A stretch of DNA of 64,000 bases, taken from Candidatus Binatia bacterium (GTDB lineage Bacteria; Desulfobacterota; Binatia; UBA12015). The position numbers and the translations under genes are program-made. The notes beneath the pieces were generated by a model. That model was not told the DNA's origin. It made no database searches and saw nothing but the letters and a program-made list of their open reading frames with translations. The stretch is from assembly GCA_036563615.1 (NCBI GenBank), contig DATCMB010000019.1:124001-188000 (forward strand). Direction: 5' to 3'. Of this stretch, positions 8,531 through 18,751 are shown piece by piece (the first letter of the stretch is position 1; every line of letters starts with the position of its first letter).

Positions 8531-9721
8531 ATGTTCCTCGACCTGTTCTACGGGCTGCGCGAGGAGGGCGTCCCGGTCTCCATCCAGGAGTGGCGCACCT
8601 TCCTCGAGGCGCTCGAGGAGGGCCTGCACGGCTGCAGCCTGCTGCGCTTCTACCACCTCGGGCGCGCCTGCTTGATCAAGAGCGAGACCTACTTCGACGC
8701 GTACGACAAGGTGTTCGCGCGCGTCTTCAAGGGCGTCGAGGGCTCGCTCGGCGACGACATCACCGAGCAGATCCTCGAGTGGCTGAAGGATCCGAAGAAC
8801 TTCCCGCAGCTCTCGCCCGAGGAGCTCGCCGCGCTCGAGCGCCTCACCAACGACGAGCTCATGCGCCGCTTCCTCGAGACGCTCGCCGAGCAGACCGAGC
8901 GTCACGACGGCGGCGACCGCTGGATCGGCACCGGCGGACGCTCGCCGTTCGGGCACAACGGCGTGCACCCGACCGGCATCCGGGTCGGCGGCAAGGGCCG
9001 ATCGCGCTCGGCGATGAAGGTCGCCGAGGAGCGCCGCTTCGCCGACTACCGCACCGACATGACGCTCGACGTGCGGCAGCTGCGCGTCGCGCTGCGCCGC
9101 CTGCGGCAGCTCACGCGCACCGGGCCGCCGACCGAGCTCGACCTCGACGGCACGATCGACGAGACCTGCCGCAACGCGGGCGAGATCGAGCTCGTCTTCC
9201 GCCCGCCGCGCAAGAACGACGTCCGGCTGCTGCTCCTGATGGACGTCGGCGGCACCATGGACCCGTACTACGAGCCCGTGAGCCAGCTCCTCACCGCGCT
9301 GCACGAGGAGCGCGGGCTACGCGACTTCCAGGCGTACTACTTCCACAACTGCATCTACGACCACGTCTACACGCGCGCGCGCTTGACGCGGGACGACGCG
9401 GTGCCGACCGGCGACATCCTGCGCCGCCTCGATCCGCGCTGGAAGGTCGCGATCGTCGGCGACGCGGCGATGCACCCGGCGGAGCTCATCGAGCCCTACG
9501 GCGGCATCGACCCGCGCATCACCACGCCCACGCCGGGCATCCAGTGGCTGCACCGCATCGCGGATCACTTCGACCGCGTGGTGTGGATCAACCCCGACAA
9601 GCCGCAGATCTGGGACGACTTCCAGACCGTGCGCGTCGTGCGCCGGCTGTTCCCGATGTTCCACCTGAGCGTGGATGGCTTGACGGAGGCGGTGCAGGCG
9701 CTGGTCGGCGCGCGGCAGTAG
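8531..9721 (+). CDS. VWA-domain protein, CoxE-like MoxR partner
   Basis: 396 aa. It starts MFLDLFYGLREEGVPVSIQE, the usual N-terminus of CoxE-like VWA proteins; an ATG 9 nt earlier (8522) is possible but would overlap the -10 box. Helical N-terminal half, then a VWA fold from about residue 230: LLLLMDVGGTM, where the MIDAS motif DxSxS is replaced by D-V-G-G-T (D238), followed by YYFHNCIYDHVYTRA, VAIVGDAAMHPAEL and VWINPDKPQIWD. The DVGG(S/T)M form is characteristic of this subfamily. Such proteins work with MoxR ATPases in assembling or activating metalloenzymes. The probable partner is the orphan MoxR at 3676-4557. Confidence 0.85.
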   Translation: MFLDLFYGLREEGVPVSIQEWRTFLEALEEGLHGCSLLRFYHLGRACLIKSETYFDAYDKVFARVFKGVEGSLGDDITEQILEWLKDPKNFPQLSPEELAALERLTNDELMRRFLETLAEQTERHDGGDRWIGTGGRSPFGHNGVHPTGIRVGGKGRSRSAMKVAEERRFADYRTDMTLDVRQLRVALRRLRQLTRTGPPTELDLDGTIDETCRNAGEIELVFRPPRKNDVRLLLLMDVGGTMDPYYEPVSQLLTALHEERGLRDFQAYYFHNCIYDHVYTRARLTRDDAVPTGDILRRLDPRWKVAIVGDAAMHPAELIEPYGGIDPRITTPTPGIQWLHRIADHFDRVVWINPDKPQIWDDFQTVRVVRRLFPMFHLSVDGLTEAVQALVGARQ

Positions 9722-9745
9722 CCGCGCCGCGCGCCGGCAGCAGTC

Positions 9746-10915
9746 CTAGCGCCGGATCCAGGCGTCGTTCCACGCGTAGCCGACGCCCGGCGCGTACGCG
9801 TGCGGCGCCTGGTTGCACCAGCCCGACGCCGGGAACGGCCGGCACTCGTAGAGCAGACCGTCCTGCGCGCCGCGGACCAGCGTGCCGGGTCCGTAGCTGC
9901 CGATGCCCTCCGGGTAGACCGGCTCGCCGCCGCCTCCTCCGCCAGGGCGCGTGACCTCGATCTCGAAGCGCAGGTTCCGTCCCGCCGTCGCGTAGACGTA
10001 GTTGCCGTTCACACGGCGGGTCGGCACGACCGAGCCCGTCGCGTCGAGCACGCCGATCCGCACGAGGTTCGATTCCGCGTTCACCTTGCGTGCGAGCGCG
10101 AGCGGCCAGCGACCGCGGCTCGCCTTTTTCTTCTTGATGACGACCGAGATCCGCTCGAGGTCCGCGCCGTTCTCGTCGAACACCCGCAGCGTCACGACCG
10201 AGCGCGCGGCGAGCCGCTGCGGCGCCAGGACGCGGCCGATCTGCCGCCAGCCCTGGTCGACGCCGCCCGACAGCTCGACGTCGCTGCACGCGTAGAACGC
10301 CTCCGGGCTGTCCGAGCGCTGCCAGATCGCGAACACCACGTGACGCCCCGTCCGCTTCGGCAGGGTGCACGGGATGCGGTAGACCTGCCGGCCCTGGGCG
10401 TCCGTCTCGAGCGGCACGGCGCCGCTCGTGCAGAAGAGATCGACGTCGGACCAGCGCAGCGGCACGGTCGGGTCCCAGCCGTCGCGCGTCAAGTAGAACT
10501 GCCAGTCGCGCGTCGCGTGCGGCGCGGTCGCGTGCCAGACGAACTCGAAGCTCCCGTCCGCCGCGGGCGTCACCGGCGTCGTCCGCCAGTCGGCGCGCGC
10601 GAGCGCGAGGCCCGCGAAGTCCGGGCTGCCGCCGCTGCAGAGCTGGCCGTCCGGGACGAGCTCGCGGTGGCGTCCGTTCGCGTCGCCCTGCCGGACGCCG
10701 TTCCAGTCGTACATCGCCTGCTTGCCGCCCAGGTCGATCGCAGCGCGGCACGCCGGGTCCTGGTGGTTCTCGACGCTGCCGTCGAACGCGCAGCGGTGGA
10801 TGCGGCTTTCGGGGACGATCATCGTGCCGTGTGCGCCCGCGCGCGCCGAGAAGACCAGCGTCGCGAGCGTCGCGACGGCCGTCGGTACGAGCGCACGGCG
10901 AATCGCGGTGTCCAT
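9746..10915 (-). CDS. Secreted AA10 lytic polysaccharide monooxygenase with C-terminal binding module
   Basis: 389 aa. The signal peptide (residues 1-28, ...FSARAGA) ends exactly before His29, so the mature protein begins HGTMIVPESR. An N-terminal His is the obligatory first half of the copper 'histidine brace' in LPMOs. The second brace His is probably His133 in TAPHATRDWQFYL, equivalent to TARHST in known AA10 enzymes, and the axial aromatic block AFYACSDV follows. After the catalytic domain comes a linker with Gly repeats (RPGGGGGGEP) and a ~55-residue tail (YPEGIGSYGPGTLV...WCNQAPHAYAPG...AWNDAWI) resembling a CBM5/12-like carbohydrate-binding module. It would oxidatively cleave chitin or cellulose outside the cell. 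A Shine-Dalgarno (AAGGAG) fixes the ATG at 10915. Confidence 0.9.
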   Translation of the reverse strand: MDTAIRRALVPTAVATLATLVFSARAGAHGTMIVPESRIHRCAFDGSVENHQDPACRAAIDLGGKQAMYDWNGVRQGDANGRHRELVPDGQLCSGGSPDFAGLALARADWRTTPVTPAADGSFEFVWHATAPHATRDWQFYLTRDGWDPTVPLRWSDVDLFCTSGAVPLETDAQGRQVYRIPCTLPKRTGRHVVFAIWQRSDSPEAFYACSDVELSGGVDQGWRQIGRVLAPQRLAARSVVTLRVFDENGADLERISVVIKKKKASRGRWPLALARKVNAESNLVRIGVLDATGSVVPTRRVNGNYVYATAGRNLRFEIEVTRPGGGGGGEPVYPEGIGSYGPGTLVRGAQDGLLYECRPFPASGWCNQAPHAYAPGVGYAWNDAWIRR

Positions 10916-11144
10916 CGAGGGCTCCTTCCGTAGCGGGCGGCGCGGGCTGCGGTCGTCGGCCGCCGACGCCGTTGTTCCCCATCGAGGGCCGGCGCCACAA
11001 GACGGATTCGATGGTTGGCGGCGTCCTTGGCGGACGCCATGCGCGCGCGTTTCCCGGCCCGGCGCCTCGCTACCTAAAATTGAGTCTTGACGTCGGACAC
11101 GAAGCGATTCGACGGCGAGCGCGCGAGACTCTAAAGGTCCGCCC
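10916..11144. other. Divergent promoter region between LPMO and YebC
   Basis: About 230 bp with an A/T-richer island (CTACCTAAAATTGAGTCTTG, ending 11089). The YebC side has TTCGAC (11108-11113), 18 bp, TAAAGG (11132-11137), then 7 nt to the ATG. No ORF or RNA gene is seen. Confidence 0.4.
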
Positions 11145-11867
11145 ATGGGTCGCATCTTCGAGACACGCAAGTCCACCATGTTCGCGCGCTGGGACCGCAT
11201 GGCGAAGACGTTCCACCGCATCGGCAAGGAGATCACGATCGCGGTGAAGGCGGGCGGGCCGAACCCGGACAACAACCCGGCGCTGCGTCGCGTGATGCAG
11301 AACGCGAAGCAGGTGAACATGCCGAAGGACAAGGTCGAGGCCGCGATCAAGCGCGCCTCCGGCCAGGATGCGAAGGACTACGAGGAGATCGTCTACGAGG
11401 GCTACGCGCCGCACGGGGTCGCGGTCATGGTGGAGGCCGCGACCGACAACGCGACCCGCACCGTCGCCAACGTGCGCGGCCACTTCAACAAGGCCGGCGG
11501 CAACCTCGGCGCGACCGGCAGCGTCGCCTTCCAGTTCAAGCGCATGGGCGTCTTCCGCCTGAATCCGGAAGGCATCGACCAGGACGAGCTCGAGCTCGAT
11601 CTGATCGACCACGGCCTCGAGGAGATGGGCGAGAGCACCGGCGAGAAGGGCGAGCCGCAGCTCGTCATCCGCTGCGCGTTCGCCGACTTCGGTCAAATGC
11701 AGAAAGCGCTCGAGGACCGCGGCTTGACGCCGATCTCCGCGGAGTCGGAGTACGTCGCACAGACGCCGGTGCAGCTCCCCGAGGACAAGGCGACCGAGGT
11801 CCTCAAGATGATCGACGCGCTCGAGCAGGACGACGACGTCCAGAAGGTGTTCCACAACCTCGCGTAG
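11145..11867 (+). CDS. yebC: YebC/PmpR-family protein
   Basis: 240 aa, the normal length. Conserved blocks: the N-terminal region up to [68 protein letters not shown], then [15 protein letters not shown] and the acidic C-terminus [16 protein letters not shown]. YebC proteins were described as DNA-binding regulators (PmpR) and more recently as ribosome-associated factors that help translate proline stretches. The start [19 protein letters not shown] differs from the classical MAGHSKWANIKHRK and resembles the variant seen in Bacteroidetes-like YebC paralogues. Confidence 0.93.
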   Translation: MGRIFETRKSTMFARWDRMAKTFHRIGKEITIAVKAGGPNPDNNPALRRVMQNAKQVNMPKDKVEAAIKRASGQDAKDYEEIVYEGYAPHGVAVMVEAATDNATRTVANVRGHFNKAGGNLGATGSVAFQFKRMGVFRLNPEGIDQDELELDLIDHGLEEMGESTGEKGEPQLVIRCAFADFGQMQKALEDRGLTPISAESEYVAQTPVQLPEDKATEVLKMIDALEQDDDVQKVFHNLA

Positions 11868-11993
11868 CGCGTCGTGCCGCGCACGCATGCGCGGTGCCTC
11901 GGGCCGCGCGCGACCGCGGAGCCGCGCCCGACGCCGAGCGTGTAAAGGACGCCGCTACCGGCGAAGGCCGGAGTTCACTAAACGCATCGCGAC
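11868..11993. other. Short intergenic region before the aminotransferase
   Basis: 126 bp. TAAACG (11979-11984) lies 9 nt before the ATG at 11994 and no Shine-Dalgarno is present. No other feature. Confidence 0.3.
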
Positions 11994-13160
11994 ATGCGAA
12001 CTCCCGCCCAGCGTCTCGCGCGCCTGCGCGAATCCGTGATCCGCGAGATGACCCGTCTCGCGATGGAGCACGACGCGGTGAACCTCGCCCAGGGGTTCCC
12101 CGACTTCCCGCCGCCGCCCGAGGTGGTGGCCGCCGCGCACGCCGCGATCGACGCCGGCCACAACCAGTACGCCATCACCTGGGGCATCCGGCCGCTGCGC
12201 GAGGCGCTCACCACGAAGCTGCGCGAGCGCTTCGGGCTCGACTACGACCCCGAGCGTCACGCGGTGATCACCTGCGGCGTCACCGAGGCGATCACCGCGG
12301 CGCTGCTCGCCTGCGTCGACCCGGGCGGCGAGGTCATCATCGTCGAGCCGTTCCACGAGAACTACCTGCCGGCCGCGACCTTCGCGGGCGCGAACGCCGT
12401 GTTCTACGCGCTGCGACCGCCGCACCACCTGCTCGACCCGGACGAGCTGCGCCGCCTGTTCACGCCGCGGACGCGCGCGATCCTGATCAACTCGCCGCAC
12501 AACCCGACGGGGCGTGTGTTCACCGGCGAGGAGCTCGAGGGCGTGGCGCGGCTCTGCATCGAGCACGACGTGGTCGCGGTCACCGACGAGATCTACGACC
12601 GCATCCTCTACGACGGCCGCCGCCACGTGCCGCTCGCGACGCTGCCCGGCATGGCGGAGCGCACGATCACCATCGGCGGGCTCGGCAAGACGTTCGCGGT
12701 CACCGGCTGGCGTCTCGGCTACGCGTGCGCGTTCGAGCCGCTCGCGACGGCGCTGCGCACGGTGCACGACTTCCTCACGATCTGCGCGCCGACGCCGCTG
12801 CAGCACGCGGCCGTCGCCGCGCTGACGCTGCCCGAGAGCTACTACGAGCGCCTCGTCCGCGAGTACGACGAGCGCCGCGCGCGCATGATGGCGATCCTCG
12901 CCGAGCACGGCTTCGCCGCGTCGCCGCCGGAGGGCGCGTACTACGTGCTGAGCGACTTCGGCCCGCTCGCCGACGTCGGTGACGACCACGCGGTGGCGCG
13001 CCACCTGATCCGCGAGGCGGGCGTCGCCGTGGTGCCGGGCTCGAGCTTCTACGCGACCCCGGGCCTCGGCCGCGACCGCATCCGCTGGGCGTACGCCAAG
13101 CGCCTCGAGACGCTCGACGAGGTCGCTCGCCGCCTGCGCGCGCGCCTGCCGCGCGCGTAG
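11994..13160 (+). CDS. Class I/II PLP-dependent aminotransferase
   Basis: 388 aa, full length. Landmarks: N-terminal substrate loop NLAQGFPDFPPP, Y/N region HNQYAITWGIRPLREAL, cofactor-binding INSPHNPTGRVF (the NPTG loop), TDEIYDRI (the Asp that pairs with the pyridine nitrogen) and the PLP lysine in GGLGKTFAVTGWRLGY (about K232), then RIRWAYAK near the C-terminus with the carboxylate-binding Arg. The usual SxSK around the lysine is GLGK here. The overall pattern is that of kynurenine/methionine-type aminotransferases (KYAT/YbdL-like). The exact amino acid substrate is not determinable. Confidence 0.88.
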   Translation: MRTPAQRLARLRESVIREMTRLAMEHDAVNLAQGFPDFPPPPEVVAAAHAAIDAGHNQYAITWGIRPLREALTTKLRERFGLDYDPERHAVITCGVTEAITAALLACVDPGGEVIIVEPFHENYLPAATFAGANAVFYALRPPHHLLDPDELRRLFTPRTRAILINSPHNPTGRVFTGEELEGVARLCIEHDVVAVTDEIYDRILYDGRRHVPLATLPGMAERTITIGGLGKTFAVTGWRLGYACAFEPLATALRTVHDFLTICAPTPLQHAAVAALTLPESYYERLVREYDERRARMMAILAEHGFAASPPEGAYYVLSDFGPLADVGDDHAVARHLIREAGVAVVPGSSFYATPGLGRDRIRWAYAKRLETLDEVARRLRARLPRA

Positions 13161-13432
13161 GCCGCGCACCGACGCGCGAGCCGTCACCACCACGGCGTGC
13201 GGCCAACGCCGCGTCGCCGACGCCGCGCCGGCGCGACGCGCTCACACGGCGCACCGGCAAGCGAGCGCTCGGGCCGCGCATCGACGAGCGACCGCGCGGG
13301 CCGCGCGCGGACCTCGTACGACCACGCCGAAACCGTCCGTTCGGCGCCGCCTTGCGACCGCTCGACGGATGCGCCCGCTGCCCGCCGTGGCGCGTGTTGA
13401 CCGCCCGAAACCCCTCGCGTAGCGTCCATCCG
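13161..13432. other. Intergenic region upstream of the MoxR/VWA operon
   Basis: About 270 bp, CG-rich with many short CG-repeat words. The frame of the next gene stays open back to 13352, but this part lacks coding character. Promoter boxes at its right end are listed separately. Confidence 0.4.
13397..13425 (+). promoter_or_regulatory. Putative promoter of the DUF4175-like/MoxR/DUF58/VWA operon
   Basis: TTGACC (13397-13402), 17 bp spacer, TAGCGT (13420-13425), then 7 nt to a TTG codon at 13433. The near-consensus -35 and exact spacing support a leaderless message starting at that TTG. Confidence 0.5.
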
Positions 13433-14847
13433 TTGTCGCCCAGCCCCGCCGAATCTCTCGTCCCGATCGACGGTTCCACCGGTCTCGAGGCGCCGGAGAC
13501 CGAGGCGCGTCTCGCCCTCGTCGCGCGTCGCCTGAACCGGCTGACGCTGCAGCGGGCGGTGTACCGGACGATCGCCGTGGCGCTGCTCGCGGCCTCGGCG
13601 CTCGCGGCGTCGGCGGCGTGGCTGTCGGCGTTCTGGTTCGCGGTCGCGCTCGTCGTGCTCGTCGTCCTGACGCTCGCGGTCGCCGTCGGATCGCTGCTGC
13701 GCGCGCACGCGCGCTGGGCCGACGCGCTCGAGGCGGCGCGCTGGGTCGAGCGCAAGGTGCCGCTCGAGCAGCGGCTCTTGACGCTGGTCAGCGCCCGCTC
13801 CGAGCGGAACGCGCGGCTCTGGCCGGAGCTCGTGGCCGACAACCGCGTCCAGCTCGGCCGCTGGGCCGACCAGCGCCTCGGCATCGCGCCGGTGCCGGCG
13901 AACGTCTTCCTGCTGCTGCTCGCGCTGGTCGCCGCCTGGCTGTTCCTCGTGCCGTGGTACGCCGAGACGACGGCGCCGTTCGAGGTTCCGGCGGGCGCGG
14001 TGCCGGCGCAGGGCGGTGGTGAAGCGACGGCGGGCGAGGTCGGGCGGCGCCCCGGAACGGGCACCGGACCGCGCACGATGCTCGACGACGCCGGCGCCGA
14101 GGCGAGCCCGGGCGAGCTCAAGTTCGAGGGTGCCCCGGGCGGTGCGCTGGTCGAGCTGCAGTCGGACCTCGCGCGCTCGTTCGCACGCTCGCTCGCCGGC
14201 GCGGCGATGATGCGCGACTCGGCGCGCGGCGACGGCGGCGGCGAGCCGGCGAAGCGCGGCGAGGTCGCGGAGTCCGGCCTCGGGCGCAGCAAGGCGGAGG
14301 AGGGCGGCCGCACGCCGGACGAGGAGCTCTCGCGGCGCGAGCAGGACGACGGCACCGGGCAGACGGTGACGCGCGAAGGCGGCGAGCCGCGCACGGGCGC
14401 CGCCGCGCTCGCACGGCCCGGGGCCGGTCAGCGCGGCCGCGAATCGGACGGCGACCCGCAGCAGGGCGCGCCCGGCGACGCGCGCGGCGGACGCCCGCAG
14501 CAGGGCGGCGACAAGCCCGCCGACGGTCCGCTCGCGGTCGGCGAGCAGGCCGGCACCCGCAAGCACGCCGGCGGCGCCGGCGCGGGCTCCGGCAAGGCGA
14601 CCGAGGCGCTGCTCGCCGACAAGCCGCTGACGCTCTCCGGCGGACGCCACAAGGCTCGCTTTTCGCTGATGCTCGGCGGCGCCAGCGGCAGCGCGGGCGC
14701 CGACGGCCCGAAGTCGATGATCGGTCAGCCGCGCTCGCGCATCGCCGAGGCCGAGCGCGGGCCGCAGGAGGCCGAGCGCTCCGTGCGGCACGAGGAAATC
14801 CCCGCCGAGTACGAGACTGTCGTCAAGCGCATCTTCAAGAGGGACCC

Positions 14848-14851
<4 letters not shown>
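13433..14851 (+). CDS. Membrane protein of the MoxR/VWA operon, DUF4175-like
   Basis: 472 aa from the proposed TTG start; an ATG at 13352 would add 27 residues that look non-coding. Two adjacent hydrophobic helices (about residues 47-65 and 67-90), an amphipathic soluble part (WADALEAARWVERKVPLEQRL), a third helix (NVFLLLLALVAAWLFLVPW) and then about 300 residues of Gly/Ala/Glu/Arg-rich low-complexity sequence up to the C-terminus. This topology, and its position before a MoxR gene, resemble DUF4175 proteins. Role unknown; the long disordered tail probably lies outside the membrane. It overlaps the MoxR start by 4 nt (ATGA), indicating translational coupling. Confidence 0.7.
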
Positions 14852-15857
<1,006 letters not shown>

Positions 15858-15870
<13 letters not shown>

Positions 15871-16808
15871 GAGCAGCGAAGGCTCGTTCCTCCGAACCGA
15901 GCCTGTTCGAGCAGGCGTTCACCCCGGAGGTGCTGCGCGTGCTCGACCGCATCCGCCTGCGCGCGCAGCACGCGAGCGGCGACCGTCCCGGGCACACGCG
16001 GGTGCGCGGTCGCAGCGACCCGAGCGGCACCGAGCTCGAGCGTCACGTGCCCTACGAGCGCGGCGACGACCTGCGGCGCATCGACTGGAACGTCTACGCG
16101 CGCCTCGGCGAGCTCGTCACGCGGCGCTTCGTCGCCGAGCGCGAGGTGCCGCTTTGGTTCGTGATCGACGCGAGCGCGTCGATGGGTCCGGACGAGCCGC
16201 ACGGCAAGCTCGACATGGCGCGCGCGATCGCGGCGCTGCTCGCGACGGTCGCGCTGTCGGGCGGCGACCGCGTCCATCTGGGCGTGATCCCGGGCCACGG
16301 CGCGCCCGCGGTGTCGTGCGGTCCGCTGCGCTCGCGACGTGCGCTGCACGAGCTGCGCGGCTTCCTCGCCGGCGTCCGTCTCGCCGACGGCGGCGCCGAC
16401 CTCGCGTCCGGCCTCGACCACCTGCTGCGCGCGAGCCGGCGCGGCATGGTCGTGCTGCTCTCGGACTTCCTGTGCGAGGTCGCCTTGGTCGAGCGTGCGC
16501 TCGACGTGCTGACCACGCGCTCCTTCGAGGGCAAGCTGATCCAGGTGCTGTCGCGTCAAGACAGAGATCCGTCGTGGCTCTACGGCCACGACGTGCTGAT
16601 CGACCGCGAGACCGGCGGCGAGTTCCGCATCGATCCGTCGCCGGAGACCTTCCGCCGCTACGAGGAGGCGCTGCTCGCGCACGTGCGGGCGCTCTCGCGC
16701 GCGGCGTCGTCGCGCGGCATGGCGAGCGCGCTCACGGTCACCGACGTCGGCCTGCTGGGCTTCCTCTCCGGCGAGCTGCCTCGCCTCGGCCTGAGCCTGG
16801 TGAGGTGA
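15858..16808 (+). CDS. DUF58-domain protein
   Basis: 316 aa, overlapping the preceding gene by 13 nt. The DUF58 signature HVPYERGDDLRRIDWNVYAR is at residues ~64-83, followed by WFVIDASASMG, a MIDAS-type DxSxS that starts a VWA-like fold, and VVLLSDFLCE. There are no transmembrane helices, so it is probably cytoplasmic or peripherally attached. DUF58 proteins are near-constant neighbours of MoxR ATPases; their biochemical role is not settled. Confidence 0.9.
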
Positions 16809-16810
16809 CG

Positions 16811-18751
16811 ATGCCCTACGGCTTCGCCTCTCCGCTCTGGCTCGCGGCGCTCGCCATCCTGGTGCCGCTCTTGTGGCTCTACCTGCGCTCGCGGCGCCGG
16901 CCGCCGGCGGTGGTGTCGAGCCTCATCGTCTGGCGCGTGCTGCAGGAGGCCGCGACGCCGAAGAAGCGCCCGTACCTGCCGCTGCTCTTCTTCGTGCAGG
17001 CGGCGCTCATCACCGCGAGCGTGATCGCGCTCGCGCAGCCGTTCCGCCAGGAGCCGGTGCCGCCCGGACCGCCGCGCGACGCGATCATCGTGCTCGACGT
17101 CTCGGCCAGCATGCAGGCGCTCGACGGCGGCGGGACGCGCTTTGCGCGCGCGCGCGCCGCGGCGCAGGAGCGCGCCTACGAGCTCGGGCGCAGCGGCCGC
17201 AAGATCACGGTCATCGCCGCCGGACAGCAGCCGCAGGTCGTCGGCACGCAGCTCGACGGCGCGCAGGCCGCGGACCTGATCGGCGAGCTCGAGCCGCGCG
17301 ACACGTCGGGCAACCTGACCGCCGCCGCCGAGCTCGCGGCGGCGCAGGCCGGACCGCAGGGCTCGATCGACGTCTTCACCGACGTCGCGCCGGACTCGCT
17401 GGTGATGAGCCGCGACGCGCGCGCGATCACCACCGTGCATCGCTTCGGCAGCGGCGGCGAGAACGTCGCGATCTCCGGCGTGCGCGTGCTCGCGAACCCC
17501 TTCGACTCGCTCGCGCGGACGCGCGCGCTCGTGACGCTGCACAGCTATGCCACGGAGCCGCGCGAGGTGACGCTCACGCTCGAGCCGCTCGACGAGACGG
17601 CGGAGGGTGAAGCGCGGCCGATCGAGCGCACCGTGACGCTCGCCCCGGGCGCGACCGAGGTCGTGAGCATCGACGGCTTCACCTGGTCCGGCGCCTTCCG
17701 CGCCGTGCTGTCGCCCGCGGACGACCTGCCGCTCGACGACGTGGTCTACGGTGTGGTGCCCGAGCCCGTGCCGCTGCGCGTGCTGCTCGTCACCGAGGAC
17801 AACAACCTGCAGCGGGCGTTCGAGACGCTCGCGCGGAGCCTCGGCAACGTCTCGGTGCGGACGCTGGTGCCGGTGCAGTACCGACCCGACGGCCGCGAGG
17901 AGATCACGATCTTCGACCGCTACGCGCCGCCGCTGCCGCCGGCCGGCAACGTCGCCTACCTCGCGCCGTCGCGCGGCAACTCGGACGTCACCGTCGCGGG
18001 CCCGCTCGCGCGCGGTCGGCTCGCCGAGCAGCGCGAGCACGAGATCATCGCCGGCGTGCAGAACGCGGAGACGCTGCTCGACGACGGCGTCGCGCTCGCC
18101 CCGACCGGCGTGCTGAAGCCGGTCCTGCTCGGACGCGTCGAGGGCCGCGAGGTGCCGCTCGTGCTCGCGGGCGAGGCCGGCGGACGTCGGGTGGTCGCGA
18201 CGTCCTTCCCGCTGCGCGCGGCGGACCTGCGCAGCGCCGACGGTCTGCCGACGCTGGTCTTCACGATCAACATGCTGCGCTGGCTGTCGCCGACGAGCGG
18301 CGTCGCGCCGCTCACGCGCACCGCCGGCGAGCGCCTGCGCGCCGGCTTCCCCGACGCGGCGCCGATCTCGCGCGTCGAGGGTCCGGAGGGAGCGCGCGAC
18401 CTCGATCCGGGCGAGGAGATCACGCTCGAGCGCGCGGGCGTGTACACGGCGGTCGCGGGCGGCGAGGAGCGCCAGCTCCTGGTCAGCTTCGTCGACCCGG
18501 TCGAGTCCGACATCGCGCGTCCGGCGGCGCCGGCGACGGTGGTCGCGTCGCCGCGGCCCGCGACGACCGAGCCGGTCGCGCAGCCGCTCTGGCAGCGGGT
18601 GCCGTACGTGCGCGAGGCGCTGCTCGTCGCGCTCGCCGCGATGCTGCTCGAGTGGCTGGTGGTGGCGCTCTCCGGGCCGCGCGCGCGGCGCGGAACGACG
18701 GCTGCGGACGACGGCGCGCAAGCGTCGCCGGCCGCGGGAGCGAGCGCCTGA
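16811..18751 (+). CDS. BatA-like VWA-domain membrane protein
   Basis: 646 aa. N-terminal BatA motif with helix 1 (FASPLWLAALAILVPLLWLYL), the basic stretch RSRRR, helix 2 (residues ~56-76), then a VWA domain with intact MIDAS DVSASM (D96). Residues ~180-560 are soluble periplasmic beta-rich sequence, and a C-terminal helix (ALLVALAAMLLEWLVVALSG) anchors the end. The start ATG at 16811 follows the DUF58 stop by 2 nt. It is the membrane VWA partner of the MoxR/DUF58 pair. The end overlaps the next gene by 1 nt (TGATG). Confidence 0.88.
   Translation: MPYGFASPLWLAALAILVPLLWLYLRSRRRPPAVVSSLIVWRVLQEAATPKKRPYLPLLFFVQAALITASVIALAQPFRQEPVPPGPPRDAIIVLDVSASMQALDGGGTRFARARAAAQERAYELGRSGRKITVIAAGQQPQVVGTQLDGAQAADLIGELEPRDTSGNLTAAAELAAAQAGPQGSIDVFTDVAPDSLVMSRDARAITTVHRFGSGGENVAISGVRVLANPFDSLARTRALVTLHSYATEPREVTLTLEPLDETAEGEARPIERTVTLAPGATEVVSIDGFTWSGAFRAVLSPADDLPLDDVVYGVVPEPVPLRVLLVTEDNNLQRAFETLARSLGNVSVRTLVPVQYRPDGREEITIFDRYAPPLPPAGNVAYLAPSRGNSDVTVAGPLARGRLAEQREHEIIAGVQNAETLLDDGVALAPTGVLKPVLLGRVEGREVPLVLAGEAGGRRVVATSFPLRAADLRSADGLPTLVFTINMLRWLSPTSGVAPLTRTAGERLRAGFPDAAPISRVEGPEGARDLDPGEEITLERAGVYTAVAGGEERQLLVSFVDPVESDIARPAAPATVVASPRPATTEPVAQPLWQRVPYVREALLVALAAMLLEWLVVALSGPRARRGTTAADDGAQASPAAGASA

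Noticed and set aside
11087..11092. TTGACG upstream of YebC as a -35 box
   Set aside because: No -10 at a normal distance; the word is an instance of the frequent CTTGACG motif. TTCGAC/TAAAGG nearer the start fits better.
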